From Anodontia alba (Eukaryota; Mollusca; Bivalvia; Lucinida; Lucinidae), in assembly GCA_964016985.1 (NCBI GenBank), contig OZ024837.1:37702591-37766590 (forward strand): 64,000 nucleotides of DNA. The letters are read 5' to 3'. The position numbers and the translations under genes were made by a program. Below, piece after piece: positions 1-11,010 of this stretch (positions are counted from its first letter, which is position 1; the number at the start of each line of letters is the position of its first letter). The notes beneath the pieces are model-generated. The model searched no databases. It had not been told where the DNA came from and worked only from the letters and a program-made list of their open reading frames with translations.

Positions 1-195
1 AAACAGCAGGGACACGCTAGAATGGTCATTTGTTTACATTTGTACTTGTAAAAAAGGGAAAAGAACTGACGTTTTATACAGCTTACTCACAAATGAATAT
101 CCTAATAATTAATAGAGTTCCTGCACGGCCCTATCGCTATCCACCCATATATATGCACGAAAAGTCTACTAAAGATAAACAATACACTAAGCAAA
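1..195. other. No gene seen
   Basis: AT-rich sequence running up to the first R1 repeat. No exon-like open frame, RNA gene or named repeat was recognised. Confidence 0.5.
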
Positions 196-665
196 AAAGG
201 TAAGAGAAAAGTCCAGGGAGTGACACAATCACAAATCGCAGCCCTTCCCAGATATCAAGAGGAAGAGAAAACCGACAAATCCAAACAAGCACAAATCGAT
301 CAAACATACGAAAAGCACTAAGATTAGCTCTCTCTTCCCCAAGCGAGGTAATCGCAATGCTAAAAGGACTGAAAGCACAAGAACAAAATGGCGCAAGGTA
401 AGACATACAACAAATCGCCTCGCAGAATAAACCACAAAGCACCAAAGAGTAGTACTAACACCGAGCACCGCATTAGAACGGTCAGTAGAGTAAACCACCG
501 TGGGGGTGGGGGGCGGGGGCGGGGTTTACAGCAATTTTACAGCTAGCCAACTTCACCCTGGGTCCCGATGCTACTCTTAATACAGAAATACATAAAAATT
601 CGGTTCGCATAAAGGCTCCCAACTCAGTCCATGCATCAAAGCGCAAACATAAAAATCAAATTAAT
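196..665 (+). repeat. Dispersed repeat R1, longest copy
   Basis: It begins with GTAAGAGAAAAGTCCAGGGA and runs through a segment ending near GGTCAGTA, then a G-rich run, then a tail with the word GGCTCCCAACTC. The same order recurs at 1167-1395, 20393-20698 and 61559-61990 on this strand, and inverted at 9561-9810, 10222-10300 and 30450-30690. The 30450-30690 copy shares the tail beyond the G-rich run, which shows that the tail belongs to the unit. Apparent reading frames inside R1 are short and not shared cleanly between copies. Class is unknown; no terminal inverted repeat was found. Confidence 0.75.
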
Positions 666-1133
666 CACTATAACCACCGATTGCGCAGATTAATGCATAT
701 ATTCACTGTTCACATAGGCTTGCATCATTTTCGCCTAACACAGCATTTAGCTATCAATTTTTGATTGGTAAACGCATTCGTTGTAACATGGCGGAGTAAT
801 GTTACAGCGTACATAAATGCATTTCATCAAAGGAACAGCAGGCGCGCTGCACTTAAACTAGTTTTGTTTTATAGCCTTGTTTCTTTCTTTAGTTGCATGA
901 CGGTTTGTCAGTCATCAGACGAAACAACATCTCCCTCCTCGATCTGTTTCAAATGGTCGGTGCCTGATTAGCTATGGCTGTTGTAGGACTCGCCGTGGTT
1001 CTGCTTGTAGTGTTCTTGTATTCTGGCTTAAGATAACCATGGAGGCTTTTGTTTTGTTTCATCACAGTGTTTTTGATTTAATATGTTTCATTTTGATGAT
1101 TCACGGATACACTCAGTAGATTTTTTTAACTTC

Positions 1134-1136
<3 letters not shown>
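666..1136. other. No gene seen
   Basis: Unique-looking AT-rich DNA between two R1 copies. A short open frame near 765-971 has no splice context or recognisable domain and is not called. Confidence 0.5.
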
Positions 1137-1167
<31 letters not shown>

Positions 1168-1395
1168 GTAAGAGAAAAGTCCAGGGGGAATGCCACAAAC
1201 CGCAGCCCTTCGCAGACACCAAGAGGAAGAGGAAACAGACAAACACAAACAAGTGAAATCGAATAAACGTACGTAAAGCACTATGATTAGCTCTCTTCCC
1301 CACGCGAGGTAATCGCAATGCTAAAAGGACCATAATAAAAAAGGAACCAAAACCAAAAACACGAGAACAAAATAACACAAGGCAAGGCATAAAAC
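1137..1395 (+). repeat. Poly(A) run followed by R1 copy
   Basis: About 30 A residues are directly followed by an R1 copy truncated before the G-rich part. The A-run abuts the same R1 end that is preceded by short A-runs in other copies (for example at 20393). That could mark a retroposon tail read on the opposite strand. Confidence 0.65.
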
Positions 1396-1449
1396 AAATT
1401 ACCCTTTTCCTCTGTTGCAGTTCTTCTTTGCTTGTGTGCCAGTGATTTC

Positions 1450-2650
1450 ACATGTGGCGTTTGTGGTGTCCTAAGCTATTTTTGATCTACAAGTCACTCC
1501 GATGCTTCCTACCAAGTTTTAAGTCAAATGGCCTTTCGGTTCAAGAGAAAAAGCGAAAAAAAGATTTTCAAGATGGCGGCCATACTGGCCATCTTGGATT
1601 TCCGATCGGAAGGATTTTAGCTATTTTTGACCTACAAGTCACCCCTATGCTTCTTATCGAGTTTCAAGTCAATTGTTTTTTGGTTCAGTAGAAGATGCGA
1701 AAAATATATTTTCAAGATGGCCACTACGGCGGCAATCTTTGATTTCCAGCGGAACGCTTTTAGCTATTGTTTGATGTACGTCACCACGATGCTTCCTACC
1801 ATTTTCAAGTAAGTTGGTCTTTGGGTTCAGGAGGAGAAGCGAAAAATAGATTTTCAAGATAGCGGCCATAGCGGCCATCTTGGATTTCTCATCAGAACGT
1901 TTTTAGCTACTTACGATTTACAGGCCGCCCCGATGCTTCCTACTAAGTTTAAAGTCAGTTGGCCTTTTGGTTCAGGAGGAGAAGCGAAAAATAGATTTTC
2001 AAGATGGCGGCCACTGCGGCAATTTCGGTTTTTCGATCGGAACGATTTTAGCTATTTTTTGATCTACAGTTCACCCCGATGCTTCCTTCTAAAATTTATG
2101 TCAATTGGCCTTTTGGCTCAGGAGGAGAAGCGAAAAAAAAAAAAGAAGATTTTCACGGTGGCAGCCATGGCGACCATTTTTCTTTTACGATCGGAACGAT
2201 TTTAGTTGTTTTTTTTTATCTACAAGTCACCCCGATACTTCCTGCCAAATTTCAAGTCAATTGGCCTTTTGAATCAGGAGGAGAAGCGAAAAATAGAAGA
2301 TTTTTAAGATGGCGACCATGGCGACCACCTTTGTTTTCCGATCAGAACGATTTTAGCTATTTTTTGATCGACAAGCCACCCCGATGCTTCCATCTAAGTT
2401 TTATGTCAATTGGCCTTTTGGTTCAGGATGAGAAGCAAAAAAATAGATTTTCAAGATTTTTAATCTAGAATTCACCGCAATGCTTCCTACTAAGTTTTTA
2501 GTCAATTGGCCCAGGGGTATAGGAGGAATAGGCTTTGAAATCAAATTGTAGACGCCACACGATGGATGACGCACGACGCTCGATGAATAACGGACACTGA
2601 CCGATCACAATAGCTTACTTTGAGCACTCTTGCTCAGGTGAGCTAATAAA
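1450..2650 (+). mobile_element. Tandem-array element, Helitron/pearl-like
   Basis: Eight head-to-tail units carry the anchor GATGCTTCC (near 1499, 1647, 1788, 1930, 2077, 2231, 2381 and 2478). Spacing is 141-154 bp, and the last unit is short. Each holds a TTCAAGATGGCGGCC-like word and a CAGGAGGAGAAGCGAAAA-like word. After the array a non-repeated tail ends with a small hairpin (TGAGCA/TGCTCA) and then GTGAGCTAA followed by T. A 3' hairpin before CTRR with T after it is the known Helitron signature, and a central tandem core is the known layout of bivalve pearl elements. The 5' end (expected TC) could not be fixed. No Rep/helicase frame is present, so it would be non-autonomous. Confidence 0.55.
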
Positions 2651-2961
2651 GACAAACATTACTCTGACCTACACAACGTAATCGCAAAAATCTAAACAAC
2701 GTTAACACATTAGGGACAAAATAGAAGCCTGCCTATGAGGAAATAGTTATTCATTGCTTTGTGCAAGTGTGTGTAATTCATAACTGACAGAGAAAATTCA
2801 AGTTAGAACTTGTAATTTTCAATATTTGCAATCAATTAGCATTGTGTGGTATTTTAGTTTTTTACGATATAATTCATTGTATACTTTCATAGTTTGCAGT
2901 GGACTTTTCTTTTATTGTGTACTCAAATTGTTGTTTTTTGTACATTAAAAAGGCCAAGTTT
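2651..2961. other. Flank between elements; left SINE TSD
   Basis: AT-rich, no gene seen. Positions 2951-2961 are the left copy of the 11-bp target-site duplication of the SINE that follows. Confidence 0.5.
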
Positions 2962-3410
2962 GTTTTTTTGTGTTGAGGTTTTACGGCCCAGTCAACTCAA
3001 TGGGGTCATGTCGAGCGCGGTCAGTTTACCTAACCACACGTTTACTGGGCAGGCTAAGAGTTCTGCTCATGTATACGCTAGGGGGCGTAAGCAGTGTTGC
3101 GAACTTCATTACTGCTTATGAAGTCTCAATAAAACCGGGACTCCCATTGCTTATCTGTAGTGTGTTCTTTGTTTCCAAAGACAATCTTTCTGACGTTTAG
3201 TCCTCTAGGCGGTTAACCAGTACTGTGCACATTCTTTTGCCAGAAACTGACAACTGCCCTACTTGAATCAGCGGAAGGGTGAAAATGACCGTAGCAAATA
3301 TTTCATAATCAATCTCCACGAAAGAATGTTGCCGACCTCGGCGGGGGTTGAACCCGCGACTTCAGGTCTCCAATCGGACGGCACATCCAACTGAGCCACC
3401 GAGGCCGGTG
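2962..3410 (-). mobile_element. tRNA-derived SINE, complete, interrupted
   Basis: On the minus strand the element starts with a tRNA-like head (about 3408 down to 3330). The head carries an A-box-like GGCTCAGTTGG and a B-box-like GGGTTCAACCC, the internal promoter of RNA polymerase III. A conserved body follows and ends at about 2970 in GTAAAACCTCAACACAAA. It is flanked by perfect 11-bp duplications AGGCCAAGTTT at 2951-2961 and 3411-3421. An R2 copy is inserted in its body (3057-3200). Related copies lie at 21091, 24823, 33516/35376 and 52305. The family resembles the widespread molluscan V-type SINEs (inference from head and body layout, not a database match). Confidence 0.88.
3057..3200 (-). 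repeat. R2 repeat inserted in the SINE
   Basis: The insert separates the SINE words GGGCAGGCT and TAGTCCTCT, which are contiguous in the other SINE copies, so its edges are visible directly. It matches 9068-9300, 9344-9560 and 11011-11247 in the opposite orientation but is shorter, stopping at the word GAGCAGAACTC. No terminal inverted repeat is seen. A small hairpin word, CTTTGGAAACAAAG, is shared by the copies. Confidence 0.75.
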
Positions 3411-3421
3411 AGGCCAAGTTT

Positions 3422-3665
3422 TGCATGTGATCAGGGCATGTATTACTCCAGACAACTCTTCAGATAATCTATTTGAATGAATTAAATGCTCACACGTGCA
3501 TCAGTATAAAGACACTATACTATGCATTCGAAATGTTAATACATATGTAAGCAGAAAATTAACAAGCACTTGAATCAATATATGCATGCCACGTTTCATA
3601 TCAGGTAGAGCTATACAGGATATAGTCCGAGACATCAGTTGTATTTTGTCATTTAGACTACTGTC
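3422..3665 (+). promoter_or_regulatory. Upstream region of the cysteine-rich gene
   Basis: This stretch precedes the first coding exon. A TATAAA word lies at 3505-3510, about 155 bp before the ATG, a plausible core promoter position with a short 5' UTR. A weaker GGATATAG lies closer, near 3618. Both are inference; in AT-rich DNA such words occur by chance. Confidence 0.25.
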
Positions 3666-3717
3666 ATGAAGCTGATAATAGAAATTATTTTTCTGTGTAC
3701 AGTTGGAATAGTTATAG
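3666..3717 (+). CDS. Exon 1: signal peptide of secreted cysteine-rich protein
   Basis: ATG at 3666 opens a short coding exon for MKLIIEIIFLCTVGIVI plus the first base of the next codon. It has a lysine at residue 2 and then a hydrophobic stretch, as in a secretory signal peptide. It ends at a consensus donor GTAAGT (3718-3723). The phase-1 junction joins exactly with exon 2 to give glycine 18, a plausible cleavage site. Exon length and phase are typical of signal-peptide exons in animal genes built from phase-1 modules. An exon this short is easily missed by gene finders. The start is chosen because it is the only ATG in frame upstream of a good donor. The three-exon model is inferred from sequence alone and has no transcript support. 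Confidence 0.7.
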
Positions 3718-6069
3718 GTAAGTTTAGATTAGTACTAACATGATAGAGTGATAAGCCAATACGAAAATATTGTTATGCAGATCCAGGAAAAATGTTAAAA
3801 CAGTCCTCCTAGTATAACTTTAAACATAGGGGCTAATCTTGAAAGAAAGAATTTGCTTCTAGAGGGCGGAAGCGATCAATTCTTTCTTTTGAGAGAAATC
3901 CCCCTATGAAAAAGAAGCAAAATATACTGTTAGTTGATGTCTCTTTATTGCAAATATTTTTCACACGCAAGTTACGCATAATATGCACACGCGTTATGTG
4001 CGTAATAAATGCTACGCCTATTTTTACTCCAGTAAATAGGTGAATCGCCATCAGATATAAACATATAAAACTGTCATCGGAATCACCGATATTAAAGCAT
4101 GATATATTCTGACAAAACAATCATGTAAAATATAATTGAAAGTAATCAGGAAATGTCACACTCATAAAAAAAAGACTCCCCGATGCAGTACCATAAGAAG
4201 TGGAGATGAGAAACAAACAATGACAAAAGCAAATCCACATATTTAACCATCGACATACGAACAAAGAAGAGCCGCAATAGAGCAATCTTATTGGGTCGCA
4301 CAGAAGAACTGATAAGTTTAACGTTTCTTTAAAAACAAGAAATAAAACTGGTTAGCTTGCTACAAATTTGAAGGCTATACGTGTCAATAATAATTTAACA
4401 GAAACTATCTGCTCAAACATCTTCTGTATATATTAAAATTTTCGATTAATTAATTTTTGAAACAAGTTGATAATTTGTTGTTGACCTTTCTCATCGAAAT
4501 ATTCTATTGCAGTGTAGCTTTATTTGTTGACCAATTTTTAACGTTATTTGTTCGGGTCTCGTTCTTATACATCGGTGCTAATTTGTAAGCGTCTAAACTA
4601 CTTCTCCTATTTAGGAACACTGGTTTTAATTGTTACATACCTAATCTACTACATTTTATTTGCTGCTAATCAAGTACGGCACAAAAATATAAAAGAAGTT
4701 ATCCAGCAAGCAGATTCCAATTACTGTTTACTTTTTAGTCAATCATAGTTTGCATGTAGTTTGAGGACACTGATGAAATCAAATCCTATAATATAGGAAT
4801 AACTTTCCAAACGTTAAATGCATACATATATAATCATACGCGCCATAAACTATTACTGTTTATTTAAACATAAGCCGTTTCCATGTAATATGCTAACGAC
4901 GAAAAATTAAAATCATATAAAAACAACGAAGAACCGGGCGATTCTTTAATAAGCGAATAAAATGGTCTAGGGTTATTTTATTCGTTAATTAGACGATTGA
5001 AAGTAGAATGAGAACACCGGTAAAATCAAATCATACATAGGATTAATTAACAAACGTTTAATGCTTAAATATACATACAATCATACTTGTCTTGTACCGT
5101 CATTGTTTGTTTGATATGCACAGTTTGCATGTTGTGTGCGAACGCTTATAAAATCAAATCATATATAGAAATAACTAAATGAATGTTTAATACATTAATA
5201 TACATACAAGCATACGTGCCATGTACCATCACTGTTCATTGAAACATACACAATTTGCATGTAGTATGCGAACTCCGATAAAACCAAATTATATAGAAAT
5301 AAGAAGGACCAAGCGACTCTTGATGAGCGACTAAAGTAGTTAAAGGATCGGTTCTTTATTAGATAAACAAAGCTTCGCTACTTATAAGGACAACAGAGAA
5401 CTACTGAGCATTGAATGAGTTTTATAAATATTACCCTTGGAATTTAACACCAACGTCAGTTATTAGTAACCTTGATAGATTATGAAGTAATATGGATATC
5501 CTGGCTAATGCTTATCTTAATAGCCGACTCCAATTAAATGCACCAGTGTTGTAGTCAGAAGGGAATTATTTTTATCACATCAAATAAAAGTCTTGAAAAT
5601 TGCTCCTTAGTTTTGCTTCTAAAATGAGGGCTATTTAAAGGCAAGCATTTGCTCCCAGAGGGATCAAAATATTTTCTTTAAGAGTAGCCCCCATTTTGGA
5701 AATTTTTAAGAGAAGCATCTATGATAAAGGAAAATATGTTGAGTTGTCTCGCTTTACAACGAATATATTTCCTTACGCACATGCGTAATGTGCGTAATGA
5801 GTGATACATATATGCGCACTACTCTTTGATTTACTTTTTTTGTTAACGAAACAAAGTAAAAGTTGCCCTTGGCAACAAAGAACTAATAAAAGAACAAAAG
5901 AAAAAAAAAAAGACTTATCAAGTTTATCGAGACTTTTCACATAAGATCAATATTTTTTTAAAGGGCTGTACACCACCTGCCCCAGTCCATCTACAACAGC
6001 AACGACTTAATCAGCTCGGTTTTTCAAACAACTACGCGTCTATAAACATTTGACGTCGTATTTTCGTAG
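3718..6069 (+). other. Intron 1 with internal repeats
   Basis: The intron holds a direct repeat (about 3807-4035 and 5590-5835, diverged). It also holds tandem units of about 125 bp sharing the word AGTTTGCATGTA (near 4749, 5109 and 5235, with a related unit near 4990). No further exon with the cysteine spacing of exons 2 and 3 was found. The open frame at 4548-4748 lacks splice context and is not called. Confidence 0.6.
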
Positions 6070-6261
6070 GTGTTCCGAGGATCTGCTATAAGGTCAAGGA
6101 CTGTAATGAGAATTACTGTCCTCGGTGTCACCATGCTTTTTGTGACAGAGGCGATGACGACGACCGTTATGCTGGCTTCTGTAATTGTAGACGAGATACT
6201 TATGACGAATCGAGTGACGAAGACGACGAATCCAGTGATGAGGACGAAAACATTCGCAGAG
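6070..6261 (+). CDS. Exon 2: cysteine module A with acidic tail
   Basis: The exon is bounded by acceptor TTTTCGTAG and donor GTAAGT (6262-6267). It is 192 bp with phase-1 junctions at both ends. It encodes 63 complete residues, starting VPRICYKVKDC. Its cysteines are at exon residues 5, 11, 16, 19, 24, 37 and 39. Residues 11, 16, 24, 37 and 39 form C-x4-C-x7-C-x12-C-x-C, the same spacing as in exon 3. An extremely acidic Ser/Asp/Glu stretch follows (about residues 44-60). The even cysteine-rich core suggests disulfides in a secreted domain. The acidic tail could bind calcium or mineral, as in shell or extrapallial proteins (inference). I do not recognise the family. A longer open frame overlaps here in another frame but gives no matching module and is not supported. 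Confidence 0.75.
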
Positions 6262-7241
6262 GTAAGTGAATGTTTAATAAAACAACACTTTTCCTGATTA
6301 TTTATATAAAGTAAAAAATTCGCATACCAACACCAAAGGGAAAGATAGACAGATAAAAAAAACAGCCATAAAATGAACAGACTGCATCAGATTTGGAAAC
6401 TCTTTCCTAAAAGTTGGGAACTCTGTTACCCAAACTTAACTAAATATTCAACAAATTTACATATTTATTAAAAGAAAACATTAGAAAGTGAAACACTACA
6501 AAACAATAAACAAAAAGTACCACAATAAAAGTGCCGCTTTAGAATGGTCAGTAATGTATTACTGGAGGGCTTATGCTAGACCATTTTAGATAGCTGTGTT
6601 TTAATTAGCTACGGTCCACTATTGTGACCTACATGGGTACCTCCATGTATGATTAAAAAAAAATATTCATTTACAACACATCGTAGTAATAATAACTATT
6701 ATATATATGTCAACTACGGAATTAAACTAGTTTACAGAAAGCCTAAAAGAAAATCAATAGGTAAACAGTAAATACTCAAAGCAAACTTGTATCCTTATGA
6801 TGTATAAGCGGATCTGAATGCTTGATTTCCTATTTGCTATTTCGTGTTTTAGAGCATGTTATCTTATTAACCATGTAGCAGCCATATTTTCAAAACTGAG
6901 TTAGGAAAGTCAACTATGATATAGAAAATTTCAAACAGAAATTGAATTACCATTATCAGTACACTATATAACACAGCTGTGTAAACTTGTTCAAGACAAC
7001 ATGAAAGACCGATGGAATTTATTATGTTCCACAAGTGTCAATGTTACGTTAGAAAAATACTGCTTGCAAAGTTACTATGATTTCTTTTCTTATTTTTATC
7101 TGGTCGCATAAATAATATCAGTAATTACAAATGTCCGTAAGAAGAAAAATGGATAAACGAAGGAGAAATGACTTAAAGATGATATGAAGAAAGCATTTTT
7201 TGCGTGATCTGTTGTTGTAAGGTATTCCTTCTTAGAGTGGA

Positions 7242-7277
<36 letters not shown>

Positions 7278-7749
7278 GCGGGTGCGTGTGTTTGTGTGTC
7301 AAAATTTTGGCGGTTCTGTCGTACACTTTTTGTGAATCGATTTACAAATATATTATATAGTAAAGAAGCAGTGAAGAGATTCTAGTTGTAAATATGCATA
7401 GGTAAGCTGGAATGCTATTACAGAAAACGAAATACTAGGCTATAGGTCAGTAGTATAGGGCGTATACTACTTAGGTCTTTGCTGTTCGAAACTCTCAGGA
7501 AGACACATTGTATGCGGCCCATGCATATCTTAAGATAAACAAAAGCTTAATACATTATATATGAGCCGACTCACATCATTTTCTACAAGAATATAGCTGC
7601 GCCATGCGAGGACAGATTAGCCTGCGATTTTGCGAAGGCTATCAGTCCCCACTGTTCGTCTTAGGACGCACACGCAATCTTGTAGGAAATGCTATACTTC
7701 GGCTAATATATCATTTTAGTTAGAAGTATCCTAAGAAATTGCTGTGCAG
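6262..7749 (+). other. Intron 2 with a (TG)n run
   Basis: AT-rich intron. A TG/GTGTGCG microsatellite lies at about 7242-7290. No extra module exon was seen. The acceptor at its end reads AATTGCTGTGCAG. Confidence 0.6.
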
Positions 7750-7917
7750 ACCGTGAGTGCAGTGACTACAGGTGCTCCCCTGATGAAGTGGGATTCTGTG
7801 ATGATGATAAGGACAAACATCCTGATGACTGGCACTGTCGATGCAAATCGCGTGATGATGATGCTAGTGATGATAGTAGTGATAGTGGCTGGGAGATGAA
7901 GGCTGAGAAATGGGGAT
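7750..7917 (+). CDS. Exon 3: cysteine module B with acidic tail
   Basis: 168 bp with phase-1 junctions at both ends. The codon shared with exon 2 is aspartate, then RECSDYRCSPDEVGFC. The five cysteines (exon residues 3, 8, 16, 29 and 31 after that Asp) form C-x4-C-x7-C-x12-C-x-C, identical to module A, and end in a WHCRCK motif. An Asp/Ser-rich tail follows and ends in AEKWG. The donor is GTGAGT at 7918-7923. Exons 1-3 give 137 residues. The 3' end is not settled. Reading through the donor gives a stop after ten more codons (stop near 7948). Splicing to a good acceptor ending TCTTTCTAG at 8970, or to one at about 15127, would each create a stop codon at once. Further modules downstream were looked for and not found. 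Confidence 0.72.
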
Positions 7918-9067
7918 GTGAGTATGATATTTTCTTTTCATTTTCGTGACTTCGTCATACAGCTATGCTTTCCATCAGTACTTGTTGGTAATCCATCCAG
8001 TGAAACCAAGATACGGTAATAGTCTAGCAAACTGAACAGCGTAAAACTTGCTTCTTCACTTCATGAAATGATTTGGACATACCCTCTTATTATATGACAC
8101 TTCTCCTTTTTATATTTGTACGTGTGGTACACAATGATTTACAACGATGATCACACACACTATCCGGTGTATTTTCTTTACATACTCTAATATTCAGTAC
8201 ATATGAGTTTTATCAGATCCGTTTTCATTTCTTTGGATCACCTCGACAAAATGGCGTAATAAGGTAGGCTATTTTTTTTATTATGATTCTCAAATTTGTC
8301 AACCCTAATTACATACATTTTCTGCGTGATATCTCCTGGCTGATGAGTTAAGTTACTATGAGTCATTCAGATCTCGTCTTATTGCTGACATATGTTTTTC
8401 ATCAACGTTCTTTAAAATATATGACGTTAAATGCTGCGATGAAACTGAACGTGCAGAAACGCGCATGCGTCAAACAAAGTAAATTTATATTGTTATGTTT
8501 ATGAATACATTTAATATTAACCCCGACAAAATATAATCTCTAAATTGTCGTAGAAAGTAGTGATAGTCTGTCTGGGAACGTAGTGATTGTAACAAAGTAT
8601 GCATTGGCATAAGTGACAAACATTTAAGTAAAATGAACTGTAAAAATGGTGCAATCGTTGGCTAATTATAAAGGAAAAAAAACATTATATTTTTAACATT
8701 TGAAAATGCAACATGATACTTTGTCAGATTCTTGCTCTAAGTATGTCAGCTCTTGAAAACATACTTGGCAGAGATAATAACTGGATTCCGGATCGTTTTT
8801 GTTGTTAGTATATTCTTCCAACTTGAATTCATTGTTTTCATACCTTCCTTGCTTCTTTGGTTTTGACTTATTTGAAACTAGACTCAGTCAGCTGATATCA
8901 GTTTTGTCATGTTTTTTCTGCTGTTTTTCGTCTATGCAGCCTGTTCATTCCTCCTGTTTTCTCTTTCTAGAATTTGTGAAGATGATCTTTACTATCACTG
9001 GCATGCTTAACCTTCTTCGTTTCACCCTTTTATTTTTACTTTATTTGCTTCTCTAATGTAACAATAT
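7918..9067. other. Downstream of exon 3; no further module seen
   Basis: AT-rich sequence, either intron or 3' flank of the cysteine-rich gene. A strong polypyrimidine acceptor lies at about 8945-8970 but opens no long frame. An open frame at 8799-9056 is rich in Leu, Phe and Ser, crosses that acceptor and is not called. Confidence 0.45.
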
Positions 9068-9300
9068 GATAAACGTCAAAAAGATTGTCATTGGAAACAA
9101 AGAACACACTACAGATAAGAAAATGGGAGTCTCGGTTTTATTGAGACTCTTCATAAGCAGTAATGAAGTTTGCAACATTGCTTACGCCCTCTAGCGTATA
9201 CATGAGCAGAACTCTATTTTCAAAGATTCCACAATGGGTCCAATGATTCCAAAGGAAATGAAATATAACCTGCACTATGGTAAAGTACGGGGAGAAGTTC
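9068..9300 (+). repeat. R2 repeat, copy 2
   Basis: Matches the R2 insert at 3057-3200 (inverted) and extends past GAGCAGAACTC into a further segment with the word AATGATTCCAAAGG. It is followed closely by copy 3. Confidence 0.75.
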
Positions 9301-9343
9301 TACCGCCGCGTCACGGCACTAATACCAGATGCAGTGTAGTAAA

Positions 9344-9560
9344 AGAAACGTAAAAAAGATTGCCTTTGGAAACAAAGAACACACAACAGATAAGAAAATG
9401 GGAGTCTCAGTTTTATTGAGACTCTTCATAAGCAGTAATGAAGTTTACAACACTACTTACACTACGCCCTCTAGCATATACATGAGCAGAACTCCATTTT
9501 CAAAGATTCCATAATGGGCCCAATGATTCCAAAGGAAATGAAATATAATCTGCACTATCT
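9344..9560 (+). repeat. R2 repeat, copy 3
   Basis: Near-identical to the copy at 9068-9300 over about 215 bp, in direct orientation. The pair suggests a local tandem duplication or repeated insertion. Confidence 0.75.
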
Positions 9561-9810
9561 ATTTTGTTTATTTGTTTTCTTTTTCTCCTGTACTTCTTGG
9601 TTTTGTTCTTGCATTTGTACTTTTCTTACGTTTGTTCGATTTGTGCTTGTTTGGATTTGTCGGTTTCCCCTTCCTCTTGGTGTCTGGCAAGGGCTGCGGT
9701 TTATGATTGTGGCACTCCCTGGACTTTTCTCTTACCTTTTTTAACATCAACTGACTCCGCATTGCTATCATTCTGTCACAGTTGTTACAATATGGTTCTT
9801 TGACGGACAT
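9561..9810 (-). repeat. R1 repeat, inverted copy
   Basis: Reverse complement of the R1 start, including the CCCTGGACTTTTCTCTTACC end near 9718-9738. It abuts the R2 copy. Open frames through it are the reverse shadow of the repeat. Confidence 0.7.
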
Positions 9811-10430
9811 AACGACGTATGCATCTCTCTTTTACCGAGTCATTTTGCTTCCCATTATGGTCTCGCCTTTGTGTTTTAAGCTGCATGTGTTGTTCAAGAA
9901 AACTTCATGTTGTCGGGCTTAATCTATTGTTAAATTTGTAGCAGTGCTTTAATCAAGTCTTGAATTACTTTCTGTCTTTCGTACCCAAATGTTTATTTAA
10001 TCGTCAAATTGTTACAAGCATGTTCTTTTTTGTCTTGAAATAGACAAAGATAAAGTTTTATTTGCAGTTTCTTATTCGTCTGAAGGAACTGAGTTTACTA
10101 ATACATGCACTAATTGCTGTAAAACATTCAAATTTGGCGGCAACAAATTTTGGCGGTTTTTAGCAGTGACCTTTCGACGGATTTATATTTTAGAGGATTT
10201 TCGATTTCCGAAATGAAAATCCGTGATTGGGGTCTGGGAAGGGCTGCGGTTTGTGATTGTGGCACTCCCTGGACTTTTCTCTTACTTTTTTTTACCAATG
10301 TCGCCCTGTGTGTCTTATCTATGCGGGTTCTGTACGGTAATGTGCGAGTCATACACGGTGATTTTTAATAGTCCTTCGCATTGCATTTTTCTTGGTTTGT
10401 GAGTGAAAACAAATCAGATCCAGTGTTGTT
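9811..10430. other. Unique DNA with a short R1 fragment
   Basis: No gene seen. About 10222-10300 repeats the R1 start (inverted; words GGGCTGCGGTTTGTGATTG and CCTGGACTTTTCTCTTAC). The rest is AT-rich and unassigned. Confidence 0.5.
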
Positions 10431-11010
10431 TAATTACTCAATAAAACAGATTTGAGTTTTATTTCCTGGTCAAGCCGTCATTCATTTACCAATTATACCC
10501 GCAATATTTATCAATTACTGTTAATGTGTGTTTGCTTTTTTAGCCTTGTTGAGCCGGCTTATGGCTAGGTCGTTATCTTTCTTAATTTTCAGGAAGCAAT
10601 GCGCTTGATTGCCTGACGTTGTATTGAGCTACACCATACTTGTGATTTATTGATTTTGCCTTTTTCCCCTTGAACAACAAAAGTTCCAAAATAAAGTGGC
10701 CGTTTAAAATAAGTGTTTTACAGCATTTCCGGCACTAATACAAGGCGACGTTTTAATTTTAGGTTAGCTTTGTATCATTTTCATATTATTTGTCTAGTGC
10801 ACAATCATCTTTTCCTGTTCTGTCACAATCCATGCGGTCAAATACTGTTTTCCTGTTTAACTTAAATAGTACATATTTTGAAAGTGTTTTTAATTGTAAA
10901 GTTCAGAATTCGACGAAATAGTTAGTATCTCTGGCTATTTCTGCTTTTTTCCTGGTTTGTTCTTACCAACTTGTGTCCAACTTCATAATTAACTGAATGT
11001 CATTGTCATA

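Noticed and set aside
6070..6297. ATG-less-context frame with repeated Met/Thr/Val overlapping exon 2
   Set aside because: It is a shadow in another frame. The exon frame has consensus splice sites, matching phases and the shared cysteine spacing.
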